Assembly: GCA_025352375.1 (NCBI GenBank)
Contig: JANXTL010000018.1
Span: forward strand, 1 to 56,285
Length of the DNA: 56,285 bases
Reading direction: 5' to 3'
DNA from: Acetobacteraceae bacterium
Lineage (GTDB): Bacteria > Pseudomonadota > Alphaproteobacteria > Acetobacterales > Acetobacteraceae
The notes beneath the pieces were generated by a model, which was not told where the DNA came from, did not search any database, and worked only from the letters and a program-made list of their open reading frames with translations. Numbering within the stretch: position 1 is the first letter of the stretch; each line of letters opens with the position of its first letter. Positions 39,465 to 50,468 of this stretch are shown piece after piece. The translations under genes were made by a program, and so were the position numbers.

Positions 39465-39872
39465 TTACCGCGGCCAGTTCACCCGAGGCTCCTGCCGAGG
39501 CGGATCCATCCGCCGTACCGGCCGCGTATGCGGCGGCGGCGGCGGCCGGTCGTCCGGCGTATCGTCGTCGTAAAGCGCCTGCGGAATCGGCGGCCGTTCC
39601 GCAACCGGTTCCGCGCGGCGAGGTGCCGGCGTTGGCGGCACATACACGCCGTCGTAGTCGGCGGAGGTGGGGTTACCCCTGGTCTCCCGCAACGACAGAT
39701 GCCGTAGATCGGTCTGGATTTCGTCCAGCCGAGCCTCGATGGCTTCGAGGCGGCTTTTTAGGCCGATGACGCTGAAGGGCATGAACAGGAACGCCACCCC
39801 ATACAGCAGCGCGGGCAGCAGCAGCACCAGCGGCACCCACCAGGGCACCCAGTCGGGCAGGGTCAGGTTCAT
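39465..39872 (-). CDS. Membrane-anchored protein with coiled coil and Pro-rich tail
   Basis: The protein has 135 residues: a 20-residue hydrophobic helix near the N-terminus (WWVPLVLLLPALLYGVAFLF), a short coiled coil (SRLEAIEARLDEIQTDLRHL), then a long Pro/Arg/Asp-rich tail. This build is common for small inner-membrane anchors. No family recognised. It lies 79 bases before the dehydrogenase gene on the same strand and may be a separate unit. Confidence 0.6.
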   Translation of the reverse strand: MNLTLPDWVPWWVPLVLLLPALLYGVAFLFMPFSVIGLKSRLEAIEARLDEIQTDLRHLSLRETRGNPTSADYDGVYVPPTPAPRRAEPVAERPPIPQALYDDDTPDDRPPPPPHTRPVRRMDPPRQEPRVNWPR

Positions 39873-39954
39873 GACCGCATACTAGCATTGCAAACAGCCG
39901 ATTAAACACCCCCATGGGTGGATTTGTCCCCGGGGGCATGCCAGTTTCCGCGCC

Positions 39955-41061
39955 ATGCTGCTTCTGACCCCCGGACCCGTCATGACCCGCCCCGAGGTGC
40001 GCGCCGCGCTCGCTCAGGACATCGCGCCATGGGACAACGATTTTAAAGCGATCTACGCCCGCGTGCTGGAGCGCGTGCGAGTAATCGCGGGCGGGATCCA
40101 AGGGGAGCACGTCGCGCTGCCGCTGCAAGGCGCGGGGCATTTCGCCATCGAGGCCGCCGTCCGAACCTTCATCCCCCCCGGCCGCAAGGTGCTGATCCCC
40201 GCGACCGGCCGCTATTCGGAAAGCATGATCCGTCTGACCCGCGAAGCAGGGCGCATCCCCGTCGTGCTGCCGGTCGCGCCGAACGAGCCCACCGATCCGC
40301 TGGCGGTGGAGGCGGCGCTGGAAGCTGACCCATCCATCTCCCACGTCGGGCAGGTGTATTCGGAAACCGGCAGCGGCGTGATCCATGACGCCGTCGCCAT
40401 TGGTGCCGCGGTTCGCCGGGCCGGGCGGCGGATGATCCTGGACGCGGTATCCGCCTTCGGCGCTTTGCCTCTGGATCTGTCTCGGCAGCCCGAGATCGAC
40501 GCGGTTGTCTTCACATCCAATAAATGCATCGAGGCGCTGCCCGGCATCGCCTTCGCCGTGTCCCGCATCGACCGCCTGAACGCGTGTACGGGCCAGGCGG
40601 GGAGCTGGTCGCTCGATCTGGCCGACGTCCTGAGCCATAACGGCCGCCCGCGCTTTACCCCGCCGGCGCAGATCGTCGCCGCGTTCGACAAGGCACTGGA
40701 CTTCTTCGACCAGGAGGGTGGCCGCGCGCCCCGCCTGGCCCGCTACACCGCCAACGCCCACACCTTCTACGACGGCATGGTGCGCAATGGTCTGACGCCC
40801 TGGCTGAAGCGGGAGCACCAAGGCCCCATCATCGTGGTCATCCGTGCCCCGAACGACAAAGCCTGGGACCTGCAAAAATTCGTCGATGCGCTGAAATCGC
40901 GGGAAATCCTGATCAGCAATTTTTTCAATACGCCGACACCCAGCTTCCGCGTCGGATGCATCGGCGCGATCACTCCGGACGACATGTCCCGGGCGGTGGC
41001 GGCGATGGACGCGGCACTGAAAGAAATCGGCATAACCCGCCGGGAGGCAGCATGTCCGTAA
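39955..41061 (+). CDS. PLP-dependent aminotransferase, PhnW (2-aminoethylphosphonate) type
   Basis: The protein has 368 residues. The opening [18 protein letters not shown] and the block [14 protein letters not shown], the PLP lysine in [12 protein letters not shown] (about residue 189), and the closing [15 protein letters not shown] follow the fold-I class V pattern of PhnW. PhnW moves the amino group of 2-aminoethylphosphonate to pyruvate; related enzymes use glyoxylate. No phosphonoacetaldehyde hydrolase or Phn gene is nearby. It overlaps the start of fhs by 10 bp, which rather suggests a link to one-carbon metabolism. Confidence 0.8.
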   Translation: MLLLTPGPVMTRPEVRAALAQDIAPWDNDFKAIYARVLERVRVIAGGIQGEHVALPLQGAGHFAIEAAVRTFIPPGRKVLIPATGRYSESMIRLTREAGRIPVVLPVAPNEPTDPLAVEAALEADPSISHVGQVYSETGSGVIHDAVAIGAAVRRAGRRMILDAVSAFGALPLDLSRQPEIDAVVFTSNKCIEALPGIAFAVSRIDRLNACTGQAGSWSLDLADVLSHNGRPRFTPPAQIVAAFDKALDFFDQEGGRAPRLARYTANAHTFYDGMVRNGLTPWLKREHQGPIIVVIRAPNDKAWDLQKFVDALKSREILISNFFNTPTPSFRVGCIGAITPDDMSRAVAAMDAALKEIGITRREAACP

Positions 41062-42728
41062 ATCCAGACCTGGAAATTGCCCGCGCCGCCAAGATGCGCC
41101 CCATTGGGGAGATCGCGGCGACACTGAATATTCCAGATTCGGCGATCGAGCCGTACGGCAAATACAAGGCCAAGATCGGCCTGGATTTTGTTTCTACACT
41201 GGAAGATCGGCCCGACGGCGCGCTGGTGTTGGTCACCGGCATCAGCCCCACCCCAGCGGGCGAGGGCAAAACGACCACCACGGTTGGCCTCGGGGATGCG
41301 CTGAACCGCATCGGCAAGCGCGCGGCGATCTGTCTGCGGGAGCCTTCGCTTGGCCCCAGCTTCGGGATGAAGGGCGGCGCGGCCGGCGGCGGGTATGCGC
41401 AGGTGGTGCCGATGGACCAGATCAACCTGCATTTCACCGGCGATTTCCACGCGATTACCTCGGCCAACAATCTGCTGGCGGCGATGATCGACAACCACAT
41501 TTACTGGGGGAATGCGCTCGGCATCGATGAACGCCGCATTTCCTGGCGCCGCTGCCTTGACATGAACGACCGTGCGTTGCGTTCGATCGTCGGGTCCCTG
41601 GGCGGCGTGGCTAATGGTTTCCCGCGTGAGGATGGGTTCGATATCACCGTGGCGTCGGAGGTCATGGCGGTCTTTTGCCTGGCCAGGAACCTAGAAGATT
41701 TGCAGGAACGCCTGGGCAGGATGATCGTCGCGCAGACTCGCGACGGCAAGAACATCACCGCCCGCGACATCAAGGCCGACGGTGCGATGTCGGTGCTGCT
41801 GAAGGACGCGCTGGCCCCCAATCTGGTGCAAACGCTGGAGGGTTCGCCCGCCTTCGTTCACGGTGGCCCCTTCGCGAATATCGCGCATGGTTGCAACTCC
41901 GTCATGGCCACGCGACTGGGCTTGAAACTGGCCGACGTCGTGGTCACGGAAGCCGGGTTCGGCGCCGATCTGGGCGGCGAGAAATTCCTCGACATTAAAT
42001 GCCGCCAGGCGGGCCTGAAACCATCCTGCGCCGTGGTCGTCGCGACCGTTCGCGCCCTCAAAATGCACGGCGGCATCGCCCGTAACGCGCTCGGCCCCGA
42101 GAACGTGGAAGCCGTGAAAAAGGGCATCGCCAACTTGGCCCGCCATGTGGAAAATTTGCAGAAATTCGGGCTGCCGGTGGTCGTCGGCGTAAATCATTTC
42201 ACGTCGGACACAGCAGCGGAATTCGAAGCCATCCGGGCGGCTATGGCCGCGCAAGGCGTCGAAGCGATCTCCTGCACCCATTGGGCCGATGGCGGCGCGG
42301 GGGCCGAGGCTTTGGCACACGCTGTGGTGAAGCGCATCGACTCGAAGGAAGCGGCCTACAAGCCGCTGTATTCTCTGGACCTGAAACTAGCCGATAAAAT
42401 CAAGGCCATCGCCCAGGGCATTTACCGCGCCGACGGCATCTCCGTGCCGGATGCGGTCGCGCGCCGCCTGAAAGCGTTCGAGGATGCCGGCTTCGGCAAC
42501 GTCCCCGTCTGCATCGCCAAGACGCAGTACAGCTACACGTCCGATCCCACGATCATGGGCGCCCCCACCGGCCATACGTTGCCGGTGCGGGAGGTCCGCC
42601 TGTCCGCCGGCGCGGGTTTCGTGGTGGCCGTCTGCGGCGACATCATGACCATGCCGGGCCTGCCCCGCGTCCCGGCGGCCGAGTCGATCATGCTGAACGC
42701 GGAAGGGGAGATCGAGGGGTTGTTCTAA
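41052..42728 (+). CDS. fhs: Formate-tetrahydrofolate ligase
   Basis: The protein has 558 residues from the ATG at 41052 (GGGAGG 6 nt upstream). It makes 10-formyl-THF from formate, THF and ATP. P-loop [10 protein letters not shown] lies near residue 67; further blocks are [53 protein letters not shown] and [20 protein letters not shown]. It overlaps the aminotransferase gene by 10 bp in another frame. The TAA stop is directly followed by a palindromic element (42729-42860). Confidence 0.97.
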   Translation: MSVNPDLEIARAAKMRPIGEIAATLNIPDSAIEPYGKYKAKIGLDFVSTLEDRPDGALVLVTGISPTPAGEGKTTTTVGLGDALNRIGKRAAICLREPSLGPSFGMKGGAAGGGYAQVVPMDQINLHFTGDFHAITSANNLLAAMIDNHIYWGNALGIDERRISWRRCLDMNDRALRSIVGSLGGVANGFPREDGFDITVASEVMAVFCLARNLEDLQERLGRMIVAQTRDGKNITARDIKADGAMSVLLKDALAPNLVQTLEGSPAFVHGGPFANIAHGCNSVMATRLGLKLADVVVTEAGFGADLGGEKFLDIKCRQAGLKPSCAVVVATVRALKMHGGIARNALGPENVEAVKKGIANLARHVENLQKFGLPVVVGVNHFTSDTAAEFEAIRAAMAAQGVEAISCTHWADGGAGAEALAHAVVKRIDSKEAAYKPLYSLDLKLADKIKAIAQGIYRADGISVPDAVARRLKAFEDAGFGNVPVCIAKTQYSYTSDPTIMGAPTGHTLPVREVRLSAGAGFVVAVCGDIMTMPGLPRVPAAESIMLNAEGEIEGLF

Positions 42729-42860
42729 GGCGACGCGCAACAATAACCGAGTCGCTTTAGGATGGCGCATTGCGCTCTCAACGTCATGGCGGCCGCAGGT
42801 CCGCCACGACGTTGAAGGGCCGGTGCTCCCCACATGGAGCGCGTCTTTTTGCGCGTCGCC
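42729..42860. mobile_element. MITE-like palindromic element on the fhs stop codon
   Basis: The element has perfect 12-bp terminal inverted repeats (GGCGACGCGCAA at 42729-42740 against TTGCGCGTCGCC at 42849-42860), flanked on both sides by TAA, which could be a 3-bp target duplication. The left TAA is the fhs stop. Nested inside are CAACGTCATGGCGG (42779-42792) against CCGCCACGACGTTG (42801-42814, one mismatch) and GCGCTC/GAGCGC. No open frame fits inside. It may be a non-autonomous element or a complex terminator. Confidence 0.5.
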
Positions 42861-42870
42861 TAATAGGCTC

Positions 42871-43164
42871 TCAGTGGGGCGTGACGACCGCTCCCCCCGG
42901 CTTTCCAGGCGCGATTACGCTGGACGTCCCATTGCCGTTGTGCACCATGATCGCGGCGCCGCTAGGCGTGCCGATCATCTGAGAATTCGGGGTGCCCCCG
43001 AAGGTCACACCCTGCCCGCCCTGCGGTAGCAGGATCATCTGCCCGGAGCGCCCTGGATCGGGTGCTTGGGGCGTCACCAGGGTGCCCGCACTGCTCTGCG
43101 GCGTTATCTGCGCGTTAGCGGTTGCCGCCGTCATCGCCAAGGCCAGCACCGCCGCGAGTCCCAA
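42871..43164 (-). CDS. Small exported Gly/Pro-rich protein
   Basis: The protein has 97 residues from a TTG at 43164, the only usable start after an in-frame stop. It begins with an 18-residue hydrophobic export signal (GLAAVLALAMTAATANA) and then a Gly/Thr/Pro-rich mature chain with a central MILLPQGGQGVTFGGTP and C-terminal VTPH. No family recognised. It overlaps the end of the glycosyltransferase gene by 50 bp in another frame. The signal lacks positive charges, which makes the start less sure. Confidence 0.55.
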   Translation of the reverse strand: MGLAAVLALAMTAATANAQITPQSSAGTLVTPQAPDPGRSGQMILLPQGGQGVTFGGTPNSQMIGTPSGAAIMVHNGNGTSSVIAPGKPGGAVVTPH

Positions 43165-44095
43165 CCGGATTATGCCGAGCCATCCTTTGAAAATGTCCGA
43201 ACCTCAAACTCAGATGGTGCGGCCGGTCGTCCAAATCCAGCACTTCCGCCGTGGCATTCGGGTCGAACCGGATTTCCTTCTGTCCGGCGAGGTGCACGAT
43301 TCCGACCTTCGGATAGGGGTAGTAGAACTCGACGATCGCTGGGACGCTCAGATCGACGCGCCAGGGGCGGATGTAGTTGCAGGTGGTGGGCAGCAACTCG
43401 ACCGGCAGCCCGTCCTGATAGACTGACAGCCCCATCGCGATCTGATCGGACGTGAACGGCTTGCCGCCGTGCTTGAAAATATAGGCCTGCCAGCGCCGCA
43501 TCGCCTCCCAATGCGGCGAGTCCGCCCTCAGCGCATAGACCCCCGCGTTCAGCAGCGCTCGGGTGCCGAGGTCCCGCAGCACCTTCAACGGCAACCCCGC
43601 ATGGCGCCCGTTCTTGAAATTGAACGTCCGCAGCTGCGCCAGCCCGCCGATGCCGCCGAACAGGAAGCGCAGCTCCACCTGCCGCTCCCAATACCGCCCG
43701 CCGCCCGGCACGATGGCCAGGGCGCCGTTATGTTGCGCGGCACCGAGCATCATTTCGACCGCGCGGTAGTCTTGGACCCAGGTGTCGCCGTCGAGCCAGA
43801 GCAGGGTCTGGAAACCCGGAAACAGCTGATCCAGCCAAAGTTTGCCGAAATTGGCCGCGAGCGCCGGGCGTTTGCGCAGCGCGCCGATGGGAAAGGACGG
43901 ATGGTCCGGCACTTGTTCGACCAGGGCCCCGGCGGCGCGCAGGAACGCAACCTGCTCCCCGGTCAGCCCGGCATCAATGACACCGAACGCGGGCGGCTGG
44001 CCCGGTGTGGCGGCGATCAAGGATTGGCGCAGTTCGTCGATCAGCGGAAAATAGCCGGCATCTCCGCCGGTCACGACGATGGCGGGTGCGTTCAT
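43115..44095 (-). CDS. GT-A-type glycosyltransferase (GT8-like)
   Basis: The protein has 326 residues. Seen: an N-terminal ITVTG-like strand (APAIVVTGGDAGYFPLIDEL), the DxD motif in TLLWLDGDTWVQD, GALAIVPGGGRYWERQ, FNAGV-type block RALLNAGVYALRAD, and TSDQIAMGLSVYQ. These match inverting/retaining GT-A enzymes of the glycogenin/GT8 type more than GT2. The C-terminus (RGGAGLGDDGGNR) overlaps the exported-protein gene. It is divergent from the YiiX-like gene with a 27-bp gap. Confidence 0.75.
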   Translation of the reverse strand: MNAPAIVVTGGDAGYFPLIDELRQSLIAATPGQPPAFGVIDAGLTGEQVAFLRAAGALVEQVPDHPSFPIGALRKRPALAANFGKLWLDQLFPGFQTLLWLDGDTWVQDYRAVEMMLGAAQHNGALAIVPGGGRYWERQVELRFLFGGIGGLAQLRTFNFKNGRHAGLPLKVLRDLGTRALLNAGVYALRADSPHWEAMRRWQAYIFKHGGKPFTSDQIAMGLSVYQDGLPVELLPTTCNYIRPWRVDLSVPAIVEFYYPYPKVGIVHLAGQKEIRFDPNATAEVLDLDDRPHHLSLRFGHFQRMARHNPVGTRGGAGLGDDGGNR

Positions 44096-44122
44096 CGATC
44101 ACACGTTCTTGAACTGCAACTA

Positions 44123-44971
44123 ATGGTCTCGGCCATCGATCCCGTCTCCGCTTGGGATTGTGGACCGGAGGATAGCCCCGACGATGGCCGATACAATCCC
44201 CGGCACGCTTGGAATCGCAATCGCGGGGCGGCCGCCCATTTCGATCCTTGCTTGTGCGAACTGACGGCTGGTACCCTAGTTTACAACGATGTCGCGATAG
44301 ATTCGACCGGGGCGGTCCCGGACGAACGACCCGGGAGCGACGCTGTGAAAATATCTTCCAAAGACCTTACTTATGGCGATGTCTTGATAACCGCGGCCAG
44401 CAATCTGGTGTCCCACTGCGGCATCGTGGCCGGCACGCGCGAGGTGAAAACCAGCGGCGGCCTGTATGCCCCAACGGTGAACCGCACGGACATGATCGTG
44501 CATGCGACCAGCGGCGGTATCCTGACCGAGGATTCGCAGAAATGGATCACCAAGCGCGGGGCCACCGACGTGTTCCGGTTCCGCTCGATGCGCTTCACGT
44601 CCCTCGGCGGAAAGGGCGCGGCCGAGTCGGTTGCCGCGGCGGCGGTGAAGCTCGCCGCCAAGTGCTGCTATGGCAAGGGAAGAGCATATTTCAAAAGCTG
44701 GACCGGCACCAGTACCTACGGGGAGAACGCGGAAGCCCGACTCAAGAAATATTTGAGTCGTCTCGGCGCGGGCGATAAGCACCTGATTTCGCTCTATTGC
44801 TCCGAGTTGGTGGTCCTCAGCTACCAGATCGCCGCGCAAGGCGATACGAACGTCCCGTTTTTCATCGACCTCGACGGCAAGCACACATTGCCAAAGGATC
44901 TGCGCAACTGGTTCCTGCAACGGGTCAACATCGGCGGTTCTTGGCAGGTGATGGGGGAATTGGAAGGCTGA
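44123..44971 (+). CDS. YiiX-like permuted papain-fold (NlpC/P60 superfamily) protein
   Basis: The protein has 282 residues. The order of the catalytic residues is permuted: the histidine comes first, in DVLITAASNLVSHCGIV, and the cysteine comes last, in LISLYCSELVVLSYQ, as in YiiX and other permuted NlpC/P60 proteins. A middle block (NRTDMIVHATSGGILTEDSQ) and KRGATDVFRFR complete the barrel. No signal peptide is seen. Such enzymes act on peptides, lipids or acyl bonds; the substrate here is unknown. Confidence 0.75.
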   Translation: MVSAIDPVSAWDCGPEDSPDDGRYNPRHAWNRNRGAAAHFDPCLCELTAGTLVYNDVAIDSTGAVPDERPGSDAVKISSKDLTYGDVLITAASNLVSHCGIVAGTREVKTSGGLYAPTVNRTDMIVHATSGGILTEDSQKWITKRGATDVFRFRSMRFTSLGGKGAAESVAAAAVKLAAKCCYGKGRAYFKSWTGTSTYGENAEARLKKYLSRLGAGDKHLISLYCSELVVLSYQIAAQGDTNVPFFIDLDGKHTLPKDLRNWFLQRVNIGGSWQVMGELEG

Positions 44972-45147
44972 GGCGACACCTGGCCTGCTGCGCGATCAAT
45001 CTGCCATTCCGCATTTTTCCACGCCTTCCTGTGTTGCCCGCCCCGAAACCCCATGCTAGACGCCCCGCTGCCGGTCGAGCCTGCCTTGGCGAAGGGTAGG
45101 CGCGACCGGCCCTTTTTCACGCCCGTGCTCACGCGCGGCCTACTGAT

Positions 45148-45729
45148 ATGGAACACCCCGTGGCGTCCGAAGCGACCACAATCTCATCCGGTGGAGGCCT
45201 CACCGATCGCTACGCGGCCGCGCTTTACGCGCACGCCGGCGACCTGAACGAGCTGGACCACGTGGTCTGGCAGATGGAAGGTCTTGGCCAGCTGATCGAT
45301 GCCACCCCCGATTTCCGCCGCCTGATCGAATCGCCGCTGATCGATGTGGCGACCTCGACCAAGGCCGCCCTCGCGGTCCTGGCAGCCCAGGGTTTTGGCA
45401 AGACCGTCAGCGATTTCGTCGGTGTCATCGCAGCCAACCGCCGCCTGCGGGTGTTGCGGGAAATCGTCAACGCCTTCGCCGCCCTCGTGGCGGAACGCCG
45501 CGGTATCACCACCGCGCATGTTGCCTCCGCCCAGCCTTTGAACGACGTGCAGCGCACCCAGCTGCGCGCCCGTTTGATCGAGGCCGGCTACAGCAACGTC
45601 AATATTCTGGAGCAGGTCGAACCCGACCTGCTTGGCGGCCTGGTCGTCCGGATCGGTGCCCGCTTATACGACACCAGTTTGAAATCCCGGCTGCAACGTT
45701 TGCAGTACGCCATGAAGGGAGCCGCGTAA
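45148..45729 (+). CDS. atpH: F1F0 ATP synthase subunit delta
   Basis: The protein has 193 residues. The delta subunit is part of the peripheral stalk linking F1 to the b subunits. Family blocks are [16 protein letters not shown] and, at the C-terminus, [31 protein letters not shown] (read as two blocks). It is the first gene of atpHAGDC; F0 genes lie elsewhere, as is usual in alphaproteobacteria. A weak promoter-like pair (TTGCCC at 45034, CTAGAC at 45056) lies about 90 bases upstream. The 176-bp gap before the ATG holds no gene. Confidence 0.95.
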   Translation: MEHPVASEATTISSGGGLTDRYAAALYAHAGDLNELDHVVWQMEGLGQLIDATPDFRRLIESPLIDVATSTKAALAVLAAQGFGKTVSDFVGVIAANRRLRVLREIVNAFAALVAERRGITTAHVASAQPLNDVQRTQLRARLIEAGYSNVNILEQVEPDLLGGLVVRIGARLYDTSLKSRLQRLQYAMKGAA

Positions 45730-45730
45730 T

Positions 45731-47263
45731 ATGGAGATCCGCCCCGCCGAGATCTCGGAGATCTTGAAGAAGCAGATCGCCGCGTTCGACACCGAAGCCA
45801 ACGTCGCCGAGACCGGTCAGGTCTTGTCGGTCGGCGACGGTATCGCCCGCGTGTTCGGGCTGCAGAACGTGATGTCCGGCGAAATGGTTGAATTCCCCGG
45901 TGCCGGCATGCGCGGCATGGCGCTGAACCTGGAAACCGACAACGTCGGCGTCGTGATCTTCGGCGACGACCGTCAGATCCGCGAAGGCGACACCGTCTCC
46001 CGCACTGGCTCCATTGTGGACGTTCCCGTCGGCGACGGCCTGCTCGGACGCGTCGTTGACGGTCTCGGCAATCCGATCGACGGCAAAGGTCCGCTGACCA
46101 ACGTCAAGCAGATGCGTGTCGAGGTCAAAGCCCCCGGCATCATCCCCCGCAAATCGGTGCATGAGCCGATGCAGACGGGCCTCAAGGCGATCGACGCCCT
46201 GATCCCCGTCGGCCGTGGCCAGCGCGAACTGATCATCGGCGATCGCCAGACCGGCAAGACCGCGGTAATCATCGACACCATCATTAACCAGAAGGGTGTC
46301 AACGCCGGAACCGACGAGAAGAAGAAGCTCTATTGCATCTACGTCGCGATCGGGCAGAAGCGCTCCACCGTGGCGCAGCTGGTGCGCACCCTCGAAGAGC
46401 AGGGCGCGATGCAGTATTCCATCGTCGTGGCCGCCACCGCGTCCGACCCGGCACCGATGCAGTTCCTGGCGCCGTACACCGGCTGCACGATGGGCGAGTT
46501 CTTCCGCGATAACGGCCGTCATGCGGTCATTTTCTACGACGATCTGTCCAAGCAGGCCGTCGCCTATCGCCAGATGTCGCTGCTGCTGCGCCGTCCGCCG
46601 GGCCGCGAGGCCTATCCTGGCGACGTGTTCTATCTGCACTCTCGTCTATTGGAACGCGCTGCGAAGATGAACGACGACCTTGGAGCCGGGTCTTTGACCG
46701 CGCTTCCGGTCATCGAAACGCAGGCCGGCGACGTGTCCGCCTATATCCCGACCAACGTGATTTCGATTACCGACGGCCAGATCTTCCTGGAGACGGAACT
46801 GTTCTTCAAGGGCATCCGCCCGGCCGTAAATGTCGGTTTGTCGGTGTCCCGCGTGGGCTCCGCCGCGCAGATCAAGGCGATGAAGCAGGTGGCCGGCCGT
46901 ATTAAGCTGGAACTGGCGCAGTATCGCGAGATGGCCGCCTTCGCGCAGTTTGCATCCGATCTCGATGCCTCCACCCAGCAGCTTCTGGCGCGCGGCTCGC
47001 GGCTGACCGAACTGCTGAAGCAGCCGCAGTACAAGCCGATCGCGATTGAGGAGCAGGTGGTGGCGATTTTCGCTGGCGTCCGCGGTTACCTCGACAAGCT
47101 CGAAATCGGCCGCATCGGCGCCTACGAAGCGCAGCTGATCTCCGACGTCAAAGCCCGAGAACCCGCCATCCTCGACGCGATCCGCACCGATCTGGAGATC
47201 AAGCCGGATACGGAAAAGAAGCTGATCGCGTTCCTGGACGGCTTCACTAAGTCCTTTGCATAA
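45731..47263 (+). CDS. atpA: F1F0 ATP synthase subunit alpha
   Basis: The protein has 510 residues, full length. It is the non-catalytic nucleotide-binding subunit, with P-loop GDRQTGKT near residues 170-177 and the ATP synthase signature [17 protein letters not shown]. It starts one base after the atpH stop and so is probably translationally coupled. The N-terminal basic segment contacts delta. Nothing unusual was seen. Confidence 0.98.
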   Translation: MEIRPAEISEILKKQIAAFDTEANVAETGQVLSVGDGIARVFGLQNVMSGEMVEFPGAGMRGMALNLETDNVGVVIFGDDRQIREGDTVSRTGSIVDVPVGDGLLGRVVDGLGNPIDGKGPLTNVKQMRVEVKAPGIIPRKSVHEPMQTGLKAIDALIPVGRGQRELIIGDRQTGKTAVIIDTIINQKGVNAGTDEKKKLYCIYVAIGQKRSTVAQLVRTLEEQGAMQYSIVVAATASDPAPMQFLAPYTGCTMGEFFRDNGRHAVIFYDDLSKQAVAYRQMSLLLRRPPGREAYPGDVFYLHSRLLERAAKMNDDLGAGSLTALPVIETQAGDVSAYIPTNVISITDGQIFLETELFFKGIRPAVNVGLSVSRVGSAAQIKAMKQVAGRIKLELAQYREMAAFAQFASDLDASTQQLLARGSRLTELLKQPQYKPIAIEEQVVAIFAGVRGYLDKLEIGRIGAYEAQLISDVKAREPAILDAIRTDLEIKPDTEKKLIAFLDGFTKSFA

Positions 47264-47278
47264 GGGTCGCTTGCCGCC

Positions 47279-49621
<2,343 letters not shown>

Positions 49622-49622
<1 letters not shown>

Positions 49623-50023
49623 TGCCGACCTCGCTGGAAATCGTCAGCCCGGAGAAGCTGCTGCTGTCCCGCTCCGTGGACATGGTGGTAATTCCGGCGT
49701 CTGAGGGCGACATGGGCGTGTTGGGAGGCCACTCGCCCATGATCGTAACTTTGCGTGGCGGCACTATCTCTCTTTATGAGGGCGACAAGGTGACCGACCG
49801 GTTGTTTGTCTCTGGCGGGTTCGCGGAAGTGACGCCCGAGCGCTGCACCGTGCTGGCGACGGAAGTTCTGCCGGTTGCGGAAGTGTCGAAGGCCGAGGGC
49901 GAAAAGCGGCTGGCCGCTGCCGAGGCGAATTACGAAGTGGCGGCGAAGCAAAGTACTGAGGCCGAAGACGCAGCGCTGGATGCGGTCCAGGCGGCGCGGG
50001 CGATGGTCGAGGCGGCGGGGTAA
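49622..50023 (+). CDS. atpC: F1F0 ATP synthase subunit epsilon
   Basis: The protein has 133 residues. The N-terminal beta domain is visible in LEIVSPEKLLLSRSVDMVVI, GDMGVLGGHSPMIVTLRGG and FVSGGFAEVTPERCTVLATE; the C-terminal helical part is Ala/Glu-rich. It regulates ATP hydrolysis by F1 and couples rotor to c-ring. It ends the operon 28 bases before an intrinsic terminator. Confidence 0.96.
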
Positions 50024-50051
50024 CCTCCGTCAAGCACGCGAATTGTACGGA

Positions 50052-50080
50052 AAGGGCTGGCCGTCGGGCCGGCCCTTTTT
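50052..50080 (+). terminator. Rho-independent terminator of the atp operon
   Basis: AAGGGCTGGCC pairs with GGCCGGCCCTT (one G-T wobble) around a 3-4 nt loop, followed by a T-run. It lies 28 bases after the atpC stop. Confidence 0.85.
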
Positions 50081-50091
50081 AATTCAGGGCG

Positions 50092-50343
50092 CTACGAAAA
50101 CGCCTCCCGCCGGAGGAAATCGGCGCCATAATCCACCTCCTCCGGCCAGGTCAGACCCGCGCCATCCGGCAGGACCACCATGGTCGCGACGAAGTAATCC
50201 CCGTCCCGTAATGGCGTGAACCAGCCGCCACGGTCGATCACCGGCAGGAAATCGACCGTCCCCGTCACCCCGTCGGTCCAGGTAACGACAATTGTATGGT
50301 CCGGATGCGCGACCGCCGCGACGATATCGAACAGCCGGACCAC
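50092..50343 (-). CDS. DUF2442-family protein
   Basis: The protein has 83 residues. FDIVAAVAHPDHTIVVTWTD followed by VDFLPVIDRGGWFTPLRDGD and GLTWPEEVDYGADFL is the DUF2442 pattern (W-x-D-G, L-x-D, W-P-x-x-x-D). These proteins are often paired with DUF4160 in toxin-antitoxin-like loci; here no DUF4160 lies beside it, though a remnant occurs at 14173-14420. It converges on the atp terminator. A 117-bp repeat begins 9 bases upstream of its start. Confidence 0.75.
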   Translation of the reverse strand: MVRLFDIVAAVAHPDHTIVVTWTDGVTGTVDFLPVIDRGGWFTPLRDGDYFVATMVVLPDGAGLTWPEEVDYGADFLRREAFS

Positions 50344-50351
50344 CGACAGAC

Positions 50352-50468
50352 TAGACCATGATCGTTTGAGGTCGCACGCGGTCTCGGCGTTGGATCATGG
50401 TCTAAGCCTTTGTTTGAGAGGGTGATTCACGCCCGAGGTTGAAGTCAACCTCAAGCGATCACGCTCTA
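50352..50468. repeat. 117-bp interspersed palindromic repeat, copy 1
   Basis: This is an inverted copy of 56050-56166, differing at about five positions. It contains a 12-bp stem (TAGACCATGATC against GATCATGGTCTA) and a hairpin GAGGTTGA-AG-TCAACCTC. One end is CTA (50466-50468), the reverse of the TAG stop of the D-aminoacylase gene. See the findings. Confidence 0.85.
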
